DNA from: JAGIBJ01 sp032119595
Lineage (GTDB): Bacteria > Actinomycetota > Thermoleophilia > Solirubrobacterales > Solirubrobacteraceae
Direction of reading: 5' to 3'
Assembly: GCA_032119595.1 (NCBI GenBank)
Contig: JAUMBQ010000006.1
Span: 1,488,001 to 1,552,000, forward strand
DNA: 64,000 nucleotides
Position numbers and translations under genes: made by a program. The notes beneath the pieces are model-generated. The model searched no databases, had not been told where the DNA came from, and was given only the letters and a program-made list of their open reading frames with translations. Each line of letters starts with the position of its first letter. The first letter of the stretch is position 1. Below, one piece after another: positions 26,903 through 35,535 of this stretch.

Positions 26903-27871
26903 ATGCATCGTTCCAGTTCGCGCCGCTTCGCCCCCGGGCTGATCTTGGCGTTCGCGGCCGGCGCCGCCCTGACGGCCTCCCCTGCGCAAGGCGCGGCGGC
27001 CACCGCATCGGCGGCCTGCGTGGTGAAGTCCGGATCCAAGGCCGGGCAGCTCCGGTTGCTCACCGGCAAGAAGCGCTGCAAGCGGACCGAGCGGGCGATC
27101 ACCATCGCGGTTGGCGCCGCGCAGACCCCGCAGTCTGGCGCCGTTGGCGGGACCGGGGAGACGGGTCTGGCGGGGCTGACGGGTCCGACGGGCCCTGCTG
27201 GCCCGGCCGGCGCGACGGGCCCAGCCGGCCCCGCGGGCCCTGCTGGCGCGACGGGCCCTGCTGGTCCGGTTGGCCCGGCGGGCGAGCCTGGTCCGGCGGG
27301 CCCTGCTGGACCGGCGGGTTCCCCCGGCACCGGGGGCACGCCTGGCACGCCTGGCCCGGCTGGCCCGGCTGGCCCGGCTGGCCCGGTTGGCCCTGCTGGT
27401 CCGGTCGGGCCGCAGGGTCCTGCGGGCTCACCTGACACCCCAGGGCAGGTCCTCGCCAAGATTTCTCAGGTCGACGGCAGCGGATCCGGCCTCGACGCCA
27501 GTCTGCTCGACGGGCAAGACTCCACCGCGTTCCTGGAGGTCGACGAGAAGGCCGCAGACGCCAACCTGCTCGACGGCTTGAACTCGTCGGCGTTTGCGTC
27601 GCGCAAGACCAGCAGTTCAGCGGCAATCGCCCTCGGGGCACTCGGTGCCAACGCATGCACCGAGGTCACGGTCGGGACCGGCGGAGTCGAAGTGGGCGAG
27701 ATTGTGATCATCCGTCCCATGCCCGGCGACGCATTCCCGGCCCGGTTGACGTTCCACGAGGGCGCGGTCTCGGTGGCCGGGCAGCTTCCGCTGCGCGTCT
27801 GCAACCCGACGAACACGGCCTCCGTGGCCGACAACGACATCAAGATCCGGTGGTTCGGCATCGCGCCGTAG
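26903..27871 (+). CDS. Secreted collagen-like protein
   Basis: This 322-residue exported protein starts MHRSSSRRFAPGLILAFAAG, a signal peptide ending near SPAQGAA. A short basic head with two cysteines (AACVVKSGSK ... KKRCKRTERAI) precedes a Gly-X-Y tract at about residues 83-180. The tract is dominated by GPAGPAGATGPAG-type triplets, with Pro in the X or Y position, enough to form a short collagen triple helix. The globular C-terminus of about 140 residues has two cysteines (ANACTEV, LRVCNPT) and could act as the trimerisation head. The ATG has GAGGA 9 bp upstream. No wall anchor was seen. Confidence 0.87.
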   Translation: MHRSSSRRFAPGLILAFAAGAALTASPAQGAAATASAACVVKSGSKAGQLRLLTGKKRCKRTERAITIAVGAAQTPQSGAVGGTGETGLAGLTGPTGPAGPAGATGPAGPAGPAGATGPAGPVGPAGEPGPAGPAGPAGSPGTGGTPGTPGPAGPAGPAGPVGPAGPVGPQGPAGSPDTPGQVLAKISQVDGSGSGLDASLLDGQDSTAFLEVDEKAADANLLDGLNSSAFASRKTSSSAAIALGALGANACTEVTVGTGGVEVGEIVIIRPMPGDAFPARLTFHEGAVSVAGQLPLRVCNPTNTASVADNDIKIRWFGIAP

Positions 27872-27887
27872 GCACAGCCGCTCGAGC

Positions 27888-27912
27888 GGGCTGGGCGCGC
27901 ACGACCCAGCCC
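27888..27912 (+). terminator. Hairpin after the collagen-like gene
   Basis: GGGCTGGG and CCCAGCCC pair perfectly around a 9-base loop, 17 bp after the stop codon. Confidence 0.5.
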
Positions 27913-27984
27913 GGGCCGGGATGGCAGAGATGACCGGGGTGGCCCAGGCTGGCCGGCGTGCGGGGGTGCCCTAGGCTGGCCGAC

Positions 27985-29583
27985 GTGTCTGCGTCGCCTG
28001 CTCTGCCCGCTGCCGCGCCCGCCGATCCCGCTCGCTGGTGGACGCTGCTGGCGGTCTGTGTCGCGACGTTGATGCTGCTGCTCGACGTGACGGTCGTCAA
28101 CGTCGCGCTGCCTGCGATCGCCGAAGATCTCGGGTCGTCGTTCAGCGACCTGCAGTGGGTGATCGACGCGTACGCGCTGGGGCTGGCTGCGCTGCTGCTG
28201 ACCTGGGGCGGCGTCGCCGATCAGATCGGCCGCAAGCGGGTCTTCCTCATCGGGCTTGTCGGGTTCACGGTCGCGTCGCTGCTCTGCGCGCTGTCCACGA
28301 CGCCACTGATGCTCAACCTTGCGCGGGGCCTGCAAGGGCTTGCCGGCGCGGCCATGTTTGCAACGTCGCTGGCGTTGCTGGCGTCGACCTTCCACGGCAA
28401 AGAGCGAGGCACCGCAATCGGTGTCTGGGGAGCGACGACGGGCGCGGCGGTGGCGATCGGCCCAGTGGTCGGTGGCGTGCTGCTCGAGATCGCCACCTGG
28501 CATTGGATCTTCTTGGTGAATCTCCCGATCGGGGTGGTGGCGATGGTGATCGCCTGGCGCACCGTGAACGAGTCCAAGAACCCATTGGCCAGGGGGCTCG
28601 ACCTGCCGGGTGCCGCGACCTTCTCGCTGGGGTTGTTCCTGCTGATCTTCGGATTGGTGCGCGGGAATGCCGAGGGTTGGGGGAGTCCCCTGATCGCAGG
28701 TTCGCTGGGGACGGCCGTGCTGCTGATCGTCGGCTTTGTGCTGATCGAGCGTCGCAGCGACCGTGCGATGTTCGACCTCACGCTCTTCCGCAACCGGTCG
28801 TTCGTCGGCGTGTCGATCGCGGCGTTCTCACTCTCGGCGGGGATGTTCGCGCTGTTTCTCTACATCACGCTCTGGCTGCAGAACAGCCTCGATCTCACGC
28901 CGCTTCAGGCCGGCGTGCGCGTGCTGCCGCTCACCCTCCTGTCGTTCTTCGCGGCGCCGATCGCGGGTCGCCTGACGGCGCGCGTCTCGCCAGGCATCCT
29001 GATCGGCGTCGGGCTCGCCTTTGTGGGCGTCGGCGTGCTCGCGCTCCGCCTGGTCGACGGCGACTCTGAGTGGACGGCGATGCTGCCCGGCTTCGTTCTC
29101 TGCGGCCTTGGTATCGGGATGACCAATCCGCCGCTCGCGTCGACCGCGGTCGGCGTGGTCGATGTGCGCCGCGCCGGGATGGCCTCCGGCATCAGCAACA
29201 CCTTCCGCCAGGTCGGCATCGCCACGGGAACCGCGGCCTTCGGCGCCCTCATGGCCGCCCTGGTGGAGCACCACGTCACCGACCGAGTCACCCAGGTCGC
29301 CGGCCCCGCCGCGGCTGCCAACCTGCCCAGCGGCGACGAACTCACCCAGGCCGGCCCACCACTTATCGCGTCGCTCCCAGGAGGCAAACAGACCTTCCTC
29401 GACGCCTACACCGCGTCCCTCGACACGATCTTCCTCATCGCCGGCATCCTCGCCCTGGTCTCCGCCGCCGCCTGCGCAGTTCTGATTCGAAAGGCCGATA
29501 TCACCGCGGCCGCCGAACTCTCGCAAGGAGCGCCGGGCGCGCCCCCGGCGGCGCCGCCGCGCGACGGAGCGCATGCCACCTGA
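27985..29583 (+). CDS. MFS transporter, DHA2 family (14 helices)
   Basis: This 532-residue drug:proton antiporter-like protein starts at GTG 27985. Motif A is GGVADQIGRKRVFLIGL, and motif C is near GPVVGGVLLEIATWHWIFLV. The helix-1 signature LLLDVTVVNVALPAIAEDL is typical of EmrB/QacA exporters. It has the family's length and 14-helix hydropathy, with a short cytosolic C-terminus. The substrate is unknown; it may export a drug or metabolite. No TetR or MarR regulator is adjacent, which is unusual for this class. Confidence 0.93.
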   Translation: MSASPALPAAAPADPARWWTLLAVCVATLMLLLDVTVVNVALPAIAEDLGSSFSDLQWVIDAYALGLAALLLTWGGVADQIGRKRVFLIGLVGFTVASLLCALSTTPLMLNLARGLQGLAGAAMFATSLALLASTFHGKERGTAIGVWGATTGAAVAIGPVVGGVLLEIATWHWIFLVNLPIGVVAMVIAWRTVNESKNPLARGLDLPGAATFSLGLFLLIFGLVRGNAEGWGSPLIAGSLGTAVLLIVGFVLIERRSDRAMFDLTLFRNRSFVGVSIAAFSLSAGMFALFLYITLWLQNSLDLTPLQAGVRVLPLTLLSFFAAPIAGRLTARVSPGILIGVGLAFVGVGVLALRLVDGDSEWTAMLPGFVLCGLGIGMTNPPLASTAVGVVDVRRAGMASGISNTFRQVGIATGTAAFGALMAALVEHHVTDRVTQVAGPAAAANLPSGDELTQAGPPLIASLPGGKQTFLDAYTASLDTIFLIAGILALVSAAACAVLIRKADITAAAELSQGAPGAPPAAPPRDGAHAT

Positions 29584-29710
29584 GCCGGGCCGCGCGCACC
29601 CTGGAGATGATGCGCGCAGCCCTGGCCGTGGTCCCGACGCGCCTGGTCCCCCAAGCGCGATCGGTGGGTTTGAGACGGCCCCATGTCCCGTGGGTCCGCC
29701 TCAGTCTTCG

Positions 29711-31339
29711 CTACGTGCCTCGCGCTTTGAGCGAGGTGGTGCCGATCGTGGTGACGCCCCCCGACGTCACCTGAGTCGACACGATGTAGCGAAGGGGATC
29801 GAGGCTGCCGCGGCGGGCGCGTGCGATGGCCGCGCCCTGCCGGGCCGACAGCCTCCAAGTGATGCTGTGGGCGCGACCGGCGTCCGCTCCGGTTCCGGGC
29901 CGGACCGCCGCCCTGGCGATGCGTGCGACGACGGTCCCGCCGCGCTTTATGAGCAAGAAGCGTGGAGTGATGGTGCAGTCGGTGCTGCACTTGGCGGTCG
30001 CGACAATCCGGCGCGGCGTGGCGACCGGCAGTCGTCGACTGGGGGCCTTCGTCTGGGTGGCCCGCGGCCTGGATAGGCGCACCGCGAGCGTTGATCCGCA
30101 GGCCGGGAGGGTGTACACGATGACGGTCGAACCGTCGGACGTCCGGACCCACAGGCGAGCGACAACGACGATGCAGCGGCCGGCGGCGAGCGCCCGAGTG
30201 ATGGCCGCGCCAGCCGCCGAATCCGGGAGGCTCAGGTTGAGCGACGAGGCCTGCGCAGCGCCGACCTTGACCATGCCGGGATCGAGGGCGACCACGTTGC
30301 CCGCTCCGGTGTCGATCACGCCACCGCCGAGCAGCTCGCATTCGGTGGCGCAGCGCGCGGCGATGTGAAGGCCGGTGCCGTCGAGGGTCATCCCGAGCGG
30401 GAGCGTCGCGCTGAGCCTCCGCCTGACCGCCGCCTGACTCTGGCCTGCGATCCCGCTGAGCGAGCCGACGAGCGGCTGCGTGGGCAACGTGACGCCCGCG
30501 GGGGCCGTGCCGCTTGCGACCGTATTCGTCACGCCGCCCAGCAGGTCGGCAATGGACGGAATCGGGTCGACGCCCGCCTCGATGATGGCTGCCGAATCCG
30601 TGCCCCAGTCGGAGACGGTCGGGTCGACGCCAACCAGGCTGATCGTGGTCGTGGCGTTGTCGCCGAAGAAGCGGTCGTTCGCGCTGGCCGTGGCTCGATT
30701 GAGCGATCCGGCGGCCACCGAGACCGTGTCGGCCTCGGCGCTACTCACGTCGATGAGATTGCTCCCGACACCCGGCTCCACGTGGTCGGTCCCGAGGCCG
30801 CCGACGAGGGTGTCGTCGCCCGAGAAGCCGAGGATGTGATCGTCGCCGTCGCTGCCCTTGATCAAGTCGGCGGCATCGCCACCCTCGAGCACATCGTTGC
30901 CGGGGCCGCCGGTGATCTCCATCGGGACGGCGGCGATCGGGGCCACCAGCGGGATGGTTGCCGACGCTCGGGAGAGGGTGTCATCGCCATCGCCGAGGTT
31001 GACCAGGATCTCGCTGACGAGCGAGGCTTCGCAGAGCATCACGGTCGCGTCCTCCGGCATGGGCGGCGCGGGGTGCGTGCAGCCAGCGGGAGCGTCGAGC
31101 GGGATGTCGGCGTCGACGATGATCGGCCCCGGGCCGGCTGGATCGAGCAGCGTCCCGATCGTGAAGGTCCCGTGGTGGCCGGGGTCGTCGCCGATCGAAA
31201 GAGTGCCTTTGGAGAGCGACGCGGCCCCGGCTGTGGTCGGAGCCGAGAGCAGCGTCGCGAACGCGGCGACGACGAGAAGGCTGAGGCGTGGGCGAGGCAA
31301 CGGTGTGGGACAGGGCGGGGGGACCAGGTGTGGGACCAC
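29711..31339 (-). CDS. Secreted protein with hemolysin-type calcium-binding repeats
   Basis: From GTG 31339 (AGGA just upstream) this is a 542-residue protein. Its signal peptide core is RLSLLVVAAFATLLSAPTTA. RTX-like nonapeptides occur near residues 145-190 (GGPGNDVLEGGDAADLIKGS and GFSGDDTLVGGLGTDHV), which in the family bind calcium in a beta roll. The C-terminal third contains a Lys/Arg-rich beta module with paired cysteines (KCSTDCTITPRF) similar in style to the C-terminus of the protein at 57751. No protease or toxin domain is visible. A TTG start 13 codons later would also give a canonical signal peptide. Confidence 0.8.
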   Translation of the reverse strand: MVPHLVPPPCPTPLPRPRLSLLVVAAFATLLSAPTTAGAASLSKGTLSIGDDPGHHGTFTIGTLLDPAGPGPIIVDADIPLDAPAGCTHPAPPMPEDATVMLCEASLVSEILVNLGDGDDTLSRASATIPLVAPIAAVPMEITGGPGNDVLEGGDAADLIKGSDGDDHILGFSGDDTLVGGLGTDHVEPGVGSNLIDVSSAEADTVSVAAGSLNRATASANDRFFGDNATTTISLVGVDPTVSDWGTDSAAIIEAGVDPIPSIADLLGGVTNTVASGTAPAGVTLPTQPLVGSLSGIAGQSQAAVRRRLSATLPLGMTLDGTGLHIAARCATECELLGGGVIDTGAGNVVALDPGMVKVGAAQASSLNLSLPDSAAGAAITRALAAGRCIVVVARLWVRTSDGSTVIVYTLPACGSTLAVRLSRPRATQTKAPSRRLPVATPRRIVATAKCSTDCTITPRFLLIKRGGTVVARIARAAVRPGTGADAGRAHSITWRLSARQGAAIARARRGSLDPLRYIVSTQVTSGGVTTIGTTSLKARGT

Positions 31340-31495
31340 CCGTCCTAAGTGTTTCGACCAGCCGACCAAAAATCCGCATTCTTGAACGCTCGCTCAGGAA
31401 GAAACTGGACCAACGGTTGAGTCGGCGAAGAGCGTCCAGAGGTTGGACAAAAGGCCAGGTTTCTTGCCACTTTGCCGGCCAGTGCAGCCAGGAAC

Positions 31496-33142
31496 CTAGG
31501 CGCCGCCGGGCCGTTTGGCCGCCAGCACCACCTGCGCCGCGTTGCGGCCCGGCGCTCCACTCACCCCCGCGCCCGGGAAGGTCCCGGCCCCCGTGAGGAA
31601 CAGGCCCGGCACGGGGGTCGAGTAGCGCGTGAGTTCCCGATCTTTGCCGAGCAGCGCGGCGAGGGGTCCGCCGGCGAACGACGGGGCATAGCCACGCGGC
31701 ATGGAGAAGTCGCGTTCGTAATCGGTGGGACCGATCACGCGCCAGCGCTGCACCGTGTCCAGGAACCCGGGCTCCATACGTTCGGCGAAGGTCGCCAGCC
31801 AGCGCTCGGGCTCGCTCGAATCGTCCCAGCCACCCTCCAGCGCGTAGGGCGTGAAGAGCACCTCGAGGCTGAACACGTGCCCGCCACCGGGCGGGACCAC
31901 CGTCGAGTCCAACAGCGATGGCACGTTCGACAACATCGGCGGACGCTCCGTGACGCGTCCCTGGCGGGCTGCCGCGGAGGCCTCCGCAAACCCGTTCATC
32001 GACGGCATCACGACCATCGTCGCCGTCATCGGATCGGCGATCCCCAGCGCGGTCGCGTGCTCAGCGCGCAGGCCGCGCACTTGGGGAACGTCGCTGAGGA
32101 CCGCGTCGATCTTGCTCTCGTAGCCTTCGCCGCCGCCGCGGGCCTGCCACCGGTCGACGAGCTTGCGGCTGGCAGCGCTGGTGCCGTCGAGCAGGTCGAC
32201 GATCGTGGCCCGCGGGTCGCCCGACGCAATCACGGTCGGTGCGTCGATCCGTCGGCCGTCGCTGAGGGTGACGCCGCAGGCGCGGCCGGCCGCAGTGCGG
32301 ATCCCACCGACTCGCGCGCCGGTGAGGATCGTGCCGCCGGCAGCCTGCAGCGCCCTGGCGAGCGCGTCGGTCAGCGCACCCGAGCCGCCGACCGGCCGAC
32401 CGACCGGGATCGCGTGGCGCAGGGCGTAGCCGAGGGCGCCGAGGCCGGTGCCGGGAGCCTGCGGCGGGAGCCCCCACACGGCAGGGCCGGTGGTGGCTGG
32501 GCCGGCGAGGAGGGCGTCGTCGTCGAAGTACTTCGCGAGGACGTCGGCGCAGCTCAGCCGACTGAGCCGCATCAGGGCCCGGAGTCCGCGACCGCGTCGG
32601 GAAGCGATCCGTCGCGCGACCGGACCGGGCTTCGGCGGCCCGGCCGTCATCGAGAGCACGAGCTCGGCCGCGGGCACGAGATCGCGAACGTAGCGGCGGT
32701 AGCCGTCGACCTGCCGCGGGTGCGTGAGTGCGAGCGACTGCAGCGTCCGGTCGACGTCGCGGCAGAGCATCCAGGGTGGGCTGCCGTCCCACGGAATCAT
32801 GAGCTGCGCCGGGTCCATGTCCAGGTAGGTGAGGCCGTGCGCGCCGAGGTCGAGGTCGTCGATCACGCCGGTCGCGCGGACGAGCGCGTGGTCGCAGTTA
32901 CACACGTTCACGCGAGCTCCGCCGAGGGCGTCGACGGTCGATGCGCATCCACCGACGGTGTCTCGGGCCTCGATCACCAGCACGCTCTGTCCCGCCCGCG
33001 CGAGGTAGGTGGCGCAGGTCAGTCCGTTGTGGCCGCCGCCGACCACGATCGCGTCGTAGGCCGTCGCGAGGGTCGCGTCGGCGAGGCGGGCCGAAGTTGC
33101 CGCCGGGGCGGGGTCGGGTCCTTGCTTGCGCGTCGCGGTCAT
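31496..33142 (-). CDS. NAD(P)/FAD-dependent oxidoreductase (phytoene desaturase-like)
   Basis: This 548-residue flavoenzyme has the dinucleotide motif AIVVGGGHNGLTCATYLARA at residues about 30-49. VLVIEARDTVGGCASTVDAL follows, and GLFLTGAGTFPGAGVSGAPG lies at the C-terminus, as in CrtI/PYROXD2-type proteins. It is last in a three-gene operon; its ATG overlaps the stop of the amidohydrolase gene by 4 bp. No carotenoid genes are near, so a carotenoid role is unlikely. The neighbours suggest oxidation of a nitrogen-containing ring or amine intermediate, which is inference. Confidence 0.85.
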   Translation of the reverse strand: MTATRKQGPDPAPAATSARLADATLATAYDAIVVGGGHNGLTCATYLARAGQSVLVIEARDTVGGCASTVDALGGARVNVCNCDHALVRATGVIDDLDLGAHGLTYLDMDPAQLMIPWDGSPPWMLCRDVDRTLQSLALTHPRQVDGYRRYVRDLVPAAELVLSMTAGPPKPGPVARRIASRRGRGLRALMRLSRLSCADVLAKYFDDDALLAGPATTGPAVWGLPPQAPGTGLGALGYALRHAIPVGRPVGGSGALTDALARALQAAGGTILTGARVGGIRTAAGRACGVTLSDGRRIDAPTVIASGDPRATIVDLLDGTSAASRKLVDRWQARGGGEGYESKIDAVLSDVPQVRGLRAEHATALGIADPMTATMVVMPSMNGFAEASAAARQGRVTERPPMLSNVPSLLDSTVVPPGGGHVFSLEVLFTPYALEGGWDDSSEPERWLATFAERMEPGFLDTVQRWRVIGPTDYERDFSMPRGYAPSFAGGPLAALLGKDRELTRYSTPVPGLFLTGAGTFPGAGVSGAPGRNAAQVVLAAKRPGGA

Positions 33143-34527
33143 GCGGTGGTCCTGGCGGAGCGGGTGGTCATCAGCGCGCGCAGGGCGTCGGCCACCGCCG
33201 CCTCGTCGCGCTGCAGGAGGCGTCCGCCCGCGACGACCTGGCGGCCGGCGACAACGACGTCGCGCGGGCGTCGCCCAGGCGATGCCCAGAGCAGCCCGGC
33301 GACAGGGTCGGCCACGCCGGCATCGGCGACGCCGCTCACGTCGAAGATCGCCAGGTCCGCTGCAGCGCCGGGCTCGAGGTGTCCGAGTTCGGGGCGTCCG
33401 AGGCCGGCTGCGGAGCCGCGCGTCGCCATGGTCAGCGCCTCGTCGGCGGTGAGGCCGCGGCCGGCGAGCGGCGACACCTGCATCGCCAGGCGGGCGTCGG
33501 CGAGGAGGTGGCCGGCGTCGTTGGATCCGCCGCCGCTGGTGCCGAGTCCGACGGCGACGCCGGCGTCCAGCAGCGCTCCGGCGGGCGCGAGGCCCCAGCC
33601 CATCGGGAGGTCACAGCCGGGGGCGTGCGTGGCGGCGGCGCCGCTGCGTGCGAAGCGAGCGAGTTCGTCGTCCGTGATGCTGCAGAGGTGCGCGACGGTG
33701 ACGCCGGGTTCGAGCCAGCCCCACTCGTCAAGGAGATCGAGGGGGCGCTTGCCGTAATGCGCGACGGCCCGCTCCACGTCGACCTGCTCGTTCGCCTGCG
33801 TGCGCCGCGGGAGGCCATGCCGCTCAGCGACTTCGCGCAGGACGGCGAAGGTCTGCGGTGCGTCGCTGTGGACGCCGGCGGGCCCGACCGCGATGGCGAC
33901 CATGCCGTCGGCCGATTGCGCGCCGAAGCGCCGGACCATCGCCTCGGCGGCGGCGCCGGCCTCGTCGGGGTCGTCGCCAGCCGTGCCGCGCACGAGCACG
34001 AGGCGCGCCCCGAGCGTCCCCGCCGCGCCTGCGACGGCCTCGGCGATCCCGAGGTGATCACCATCGGCCGGCCAGTTCAGGTGGTGGTCGGCGACCGTCG
34101 TGACGCCGCAAAGCAACGACTCCGCCAGCCCGACCGACGCCGCGGCGTGGGCGAGTTCCGGGTCGATTCCGGCCGCCGCGTAGGCCGCCGCCATCGCGGG
34201 GAGCCACGCCCGCATCGGCACATGGCGGGTGCCCGGCAGCGTGCGGAAGGCGCTCTGCAGCAGGTGGTGATGGGCGTTCACGAGCCCCGGGATCACGACG
34301 CATCCGTCCGCGTCGAGGATCCGGGTGCCCTCGGCGTCGACCTCGCCTTCGAGGTCCGCACCGACCGCGACGACGCGCCCGCCGACGCAGAGGACGTCGG
34401 CGCCTGGGAGCGTCCGGGTACCGGTCCAGACGGCCGTCGCCCCGCAGATCAGGAGCCCGGGCTCAGCGTCGGCCGCCGGATTGGCGAGGACCGACCGCAG
34501 CTCGGCATCGGCCGGACGGTCGCTCAC
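33139..34527 (-). CDS. Amidohydrolase, TrzN/8-oxoguanine deaminase-like, with altered metal site
   Basis: This 462-residue amidohydrolase matches the ATZ/TRZ group. It has the first motif VIPGLVNAHHHLLQSAFRTL (His86-88), SLLCGVTTVADHHLNWP as in 8-oxoguanine deaminases, and VTVAHLCSITDDEL (His280). Two normal positions differ. HLAE appears as QANE (Gln244, Glu247), so the third metal His is Gln, and the usual Asp after strand 8 is Ser331 in GLGTSGGGSND. TrzN also lacks that Asp. The substrate could be a purine, triazine or related ring, but deaminase activity is uncertain. It is coupled by 4-bp overlaps to both neighbours. The start is GTG. Confidence 0.82.
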   Translation of the reverse strand: MSDRPADAELRSVLANPAADAEPGLLICGATAVWTGTRTLPGADVLCVGGRVVAVGADLEGEVDAEGTRILDADGCVVIPGLVNAHHHLLQSAFRTLPGTRHVPMRAWLPAMAAAYAAAGIDPELAHAAASVGLAESLLCGVTTVADHHLNWPADGDHLGIAEAVAGAAGTLGARLVLVRGTAGDDPDEAGAAAEAMVRRFGAQSADGMVAIAVGPAGVHSDAPQTFAVLREVAERHGLPRRTQANEQVDVERAVAHYGKRPLDLLDEWGWLEPGVTVAHLCSITDDELARFARSGAAATHAPGCDLPMGWGLAPAGALLDAGVAVGLGTSGGGSNDAGHLLADARLAMQVSPLAGRGLTADEALTMATRGSAAGLGRPELGHLEPGAAADLAIFDVSGVADAGVADPVAGLLWASPGRRPRDVVVAGRQVVAGGRLLQRDEAAVADALRALMTTRSARTTA

Positions 34528-35297
34528 GTGATCGGGAACTCGAAGGTCGCGATCTCGGCGAGTTCGCGGCCGAGCTGGTCGACGGCTTGGTCGACGAGCC
34601 GTTTGCCCAAGGCCGCGTCGGCGAGCGTCGCATCGCCGATGGCGCCGTTGGCACTGAGGTCGCTGCTGCGCCAGCCGAACGCCACCGAGCCGCCGAACTT
34701 CACGTGGTCGCGCTTCGCCATCGCCTCGGGAATCGCGCGGGTGGCGAGCGCCATGTCCACGAGGTCGGGGCGGACTTCAAGCATCATCGCGGTCTCGTCG
34801 CGCCCGCCGTGAACGCCCATGCCGAGTTCGGCCTCGTCCGAGTCGCCACCGGAGTCGCGCGGCATCCGCGGGTGGAGCAGGAAGGTGAGGAGGCCGTGGT
34901 GGAGGTGGAGTTCGCGATTGGCGACCGCCAGCAGCGCGGAGTTGCCGCCGTGCCCGTTGATGAACGCCAGCCGCTTGGTCGGAAGGGTCGCGAGCGACCG
35001 GCCGATGTCATCGAGCACCGCCAGCAGCGTCGTGGCGCTCAGCCAGACCGTGCCGGGTGCCCAGTCGTGCTCGTCGCTCTTGGCGTACGCGAGCGGTGGG
35101 AGGAGCCAGAGATCGAGCTCCTCGCCGCGGGCGCTCACGACCCGCTCGGCGAGCCCATTGGCGATGTCGAGATCGGTCGACAGCGGGAGGTGTGGGCCGT
35201 GCTGTTCGATGGCGCCGACGGGCTGGATGAGGACCGAGTTTGGGCCGAGCCGCTCGGCGATTTCGGGGGCGCGTAGTTCGTGCAGGAAGCGGGTCAT
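34524..35297 (-). CDS. Creatininase family protein
   Basis: This 257-residue metal-dependent amide hydrolase has the creatininase signatures PVGAIEQHGPHLPLSTDLDI (Glu31, His33, Asp42), FINGHGGNSALLAVANREL and MGVHGGRDETAMMLEVRPD. The family opens cyclic amides (creatinine, formamides, dehydro-mycofactocin precursors). No mycofactocin genes are here, so a ring-opening catabolic role with the neighbouring amidohydrolases is more likely. ATG 35297 begins at the conserved N-terminus; the open frame continues upstream without a domain. It is first in the leftward arm of the divergent locus. Confidence 0.88.
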   Translation of the reverse strand: MTRFLHELRAPEIAERLGPNSVLIQPVGAIEQHGPHLPLSTDLDIANGLAERVVSARGEELDLWLLPPLAYAKSDEHDWAPGTVWLSATTLLAVLDDIGRSLATLPTKRLAFINGHGGNSALLAVANRELHLHHGLLTFLLHPRMPRDSGGDSDEAELGMGVHGGRDETAMMLEVRPDLVDMALATRAIPEAMAKRDHVKFGGSVAFGWRSSDLSANGAIGDATLADAALGKRLVDQAVDQLGRELAEIATFEFPIT

Positions 35298-35456
35298 GCG
35301 GCCCACTCCACCATGCCCTGAGGGGCGTCTGGTGAAGGTGGTCCGGACGGCCATGGGCGGAGGGTCAGAGCAGGCTGGCGGGGGAGCACGGGTCGGCCGA
35401 CCGTAGCAACGAAAAGCCCCGAAAACTCGCTCTCCACGGTGATCCTGGCCTTGTGG

Positions 35457-35468
35457 ACAATCGATTGC
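35457..35468. promoter_or_regulatory. Candidate LacI-family operator, divergent locus
   Basis: ACAATCGATTGC matches 11 of 12 positions of the palindrome GCAATCGATTGC and contains the perfect core CAATCGATTG. It lies in the 238-bp gap between the creatininase-like gene and the cytosine-deaminase-like gene. Similar sites lie upstream of the allantoinase and LacI genes. Confidence 0.5.
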
Positions 35469-35535
35469 ACGGGCCGTTGGCCCCACGTCCAAGATTTCTG
35501 AAAAGCCCGGCCGGTGCCCCTACTGTCGGCCCCCG

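Noticed and set aside
26548..27459. Collagen-like Gly-Pro repeats also read on the minus strand
   Set aside because: GGN-CCN-GCN triplets give Gly/Pro/Ala codons on both strands. Only the plus-strand frame has a signal peptide, RBS and structured ends.
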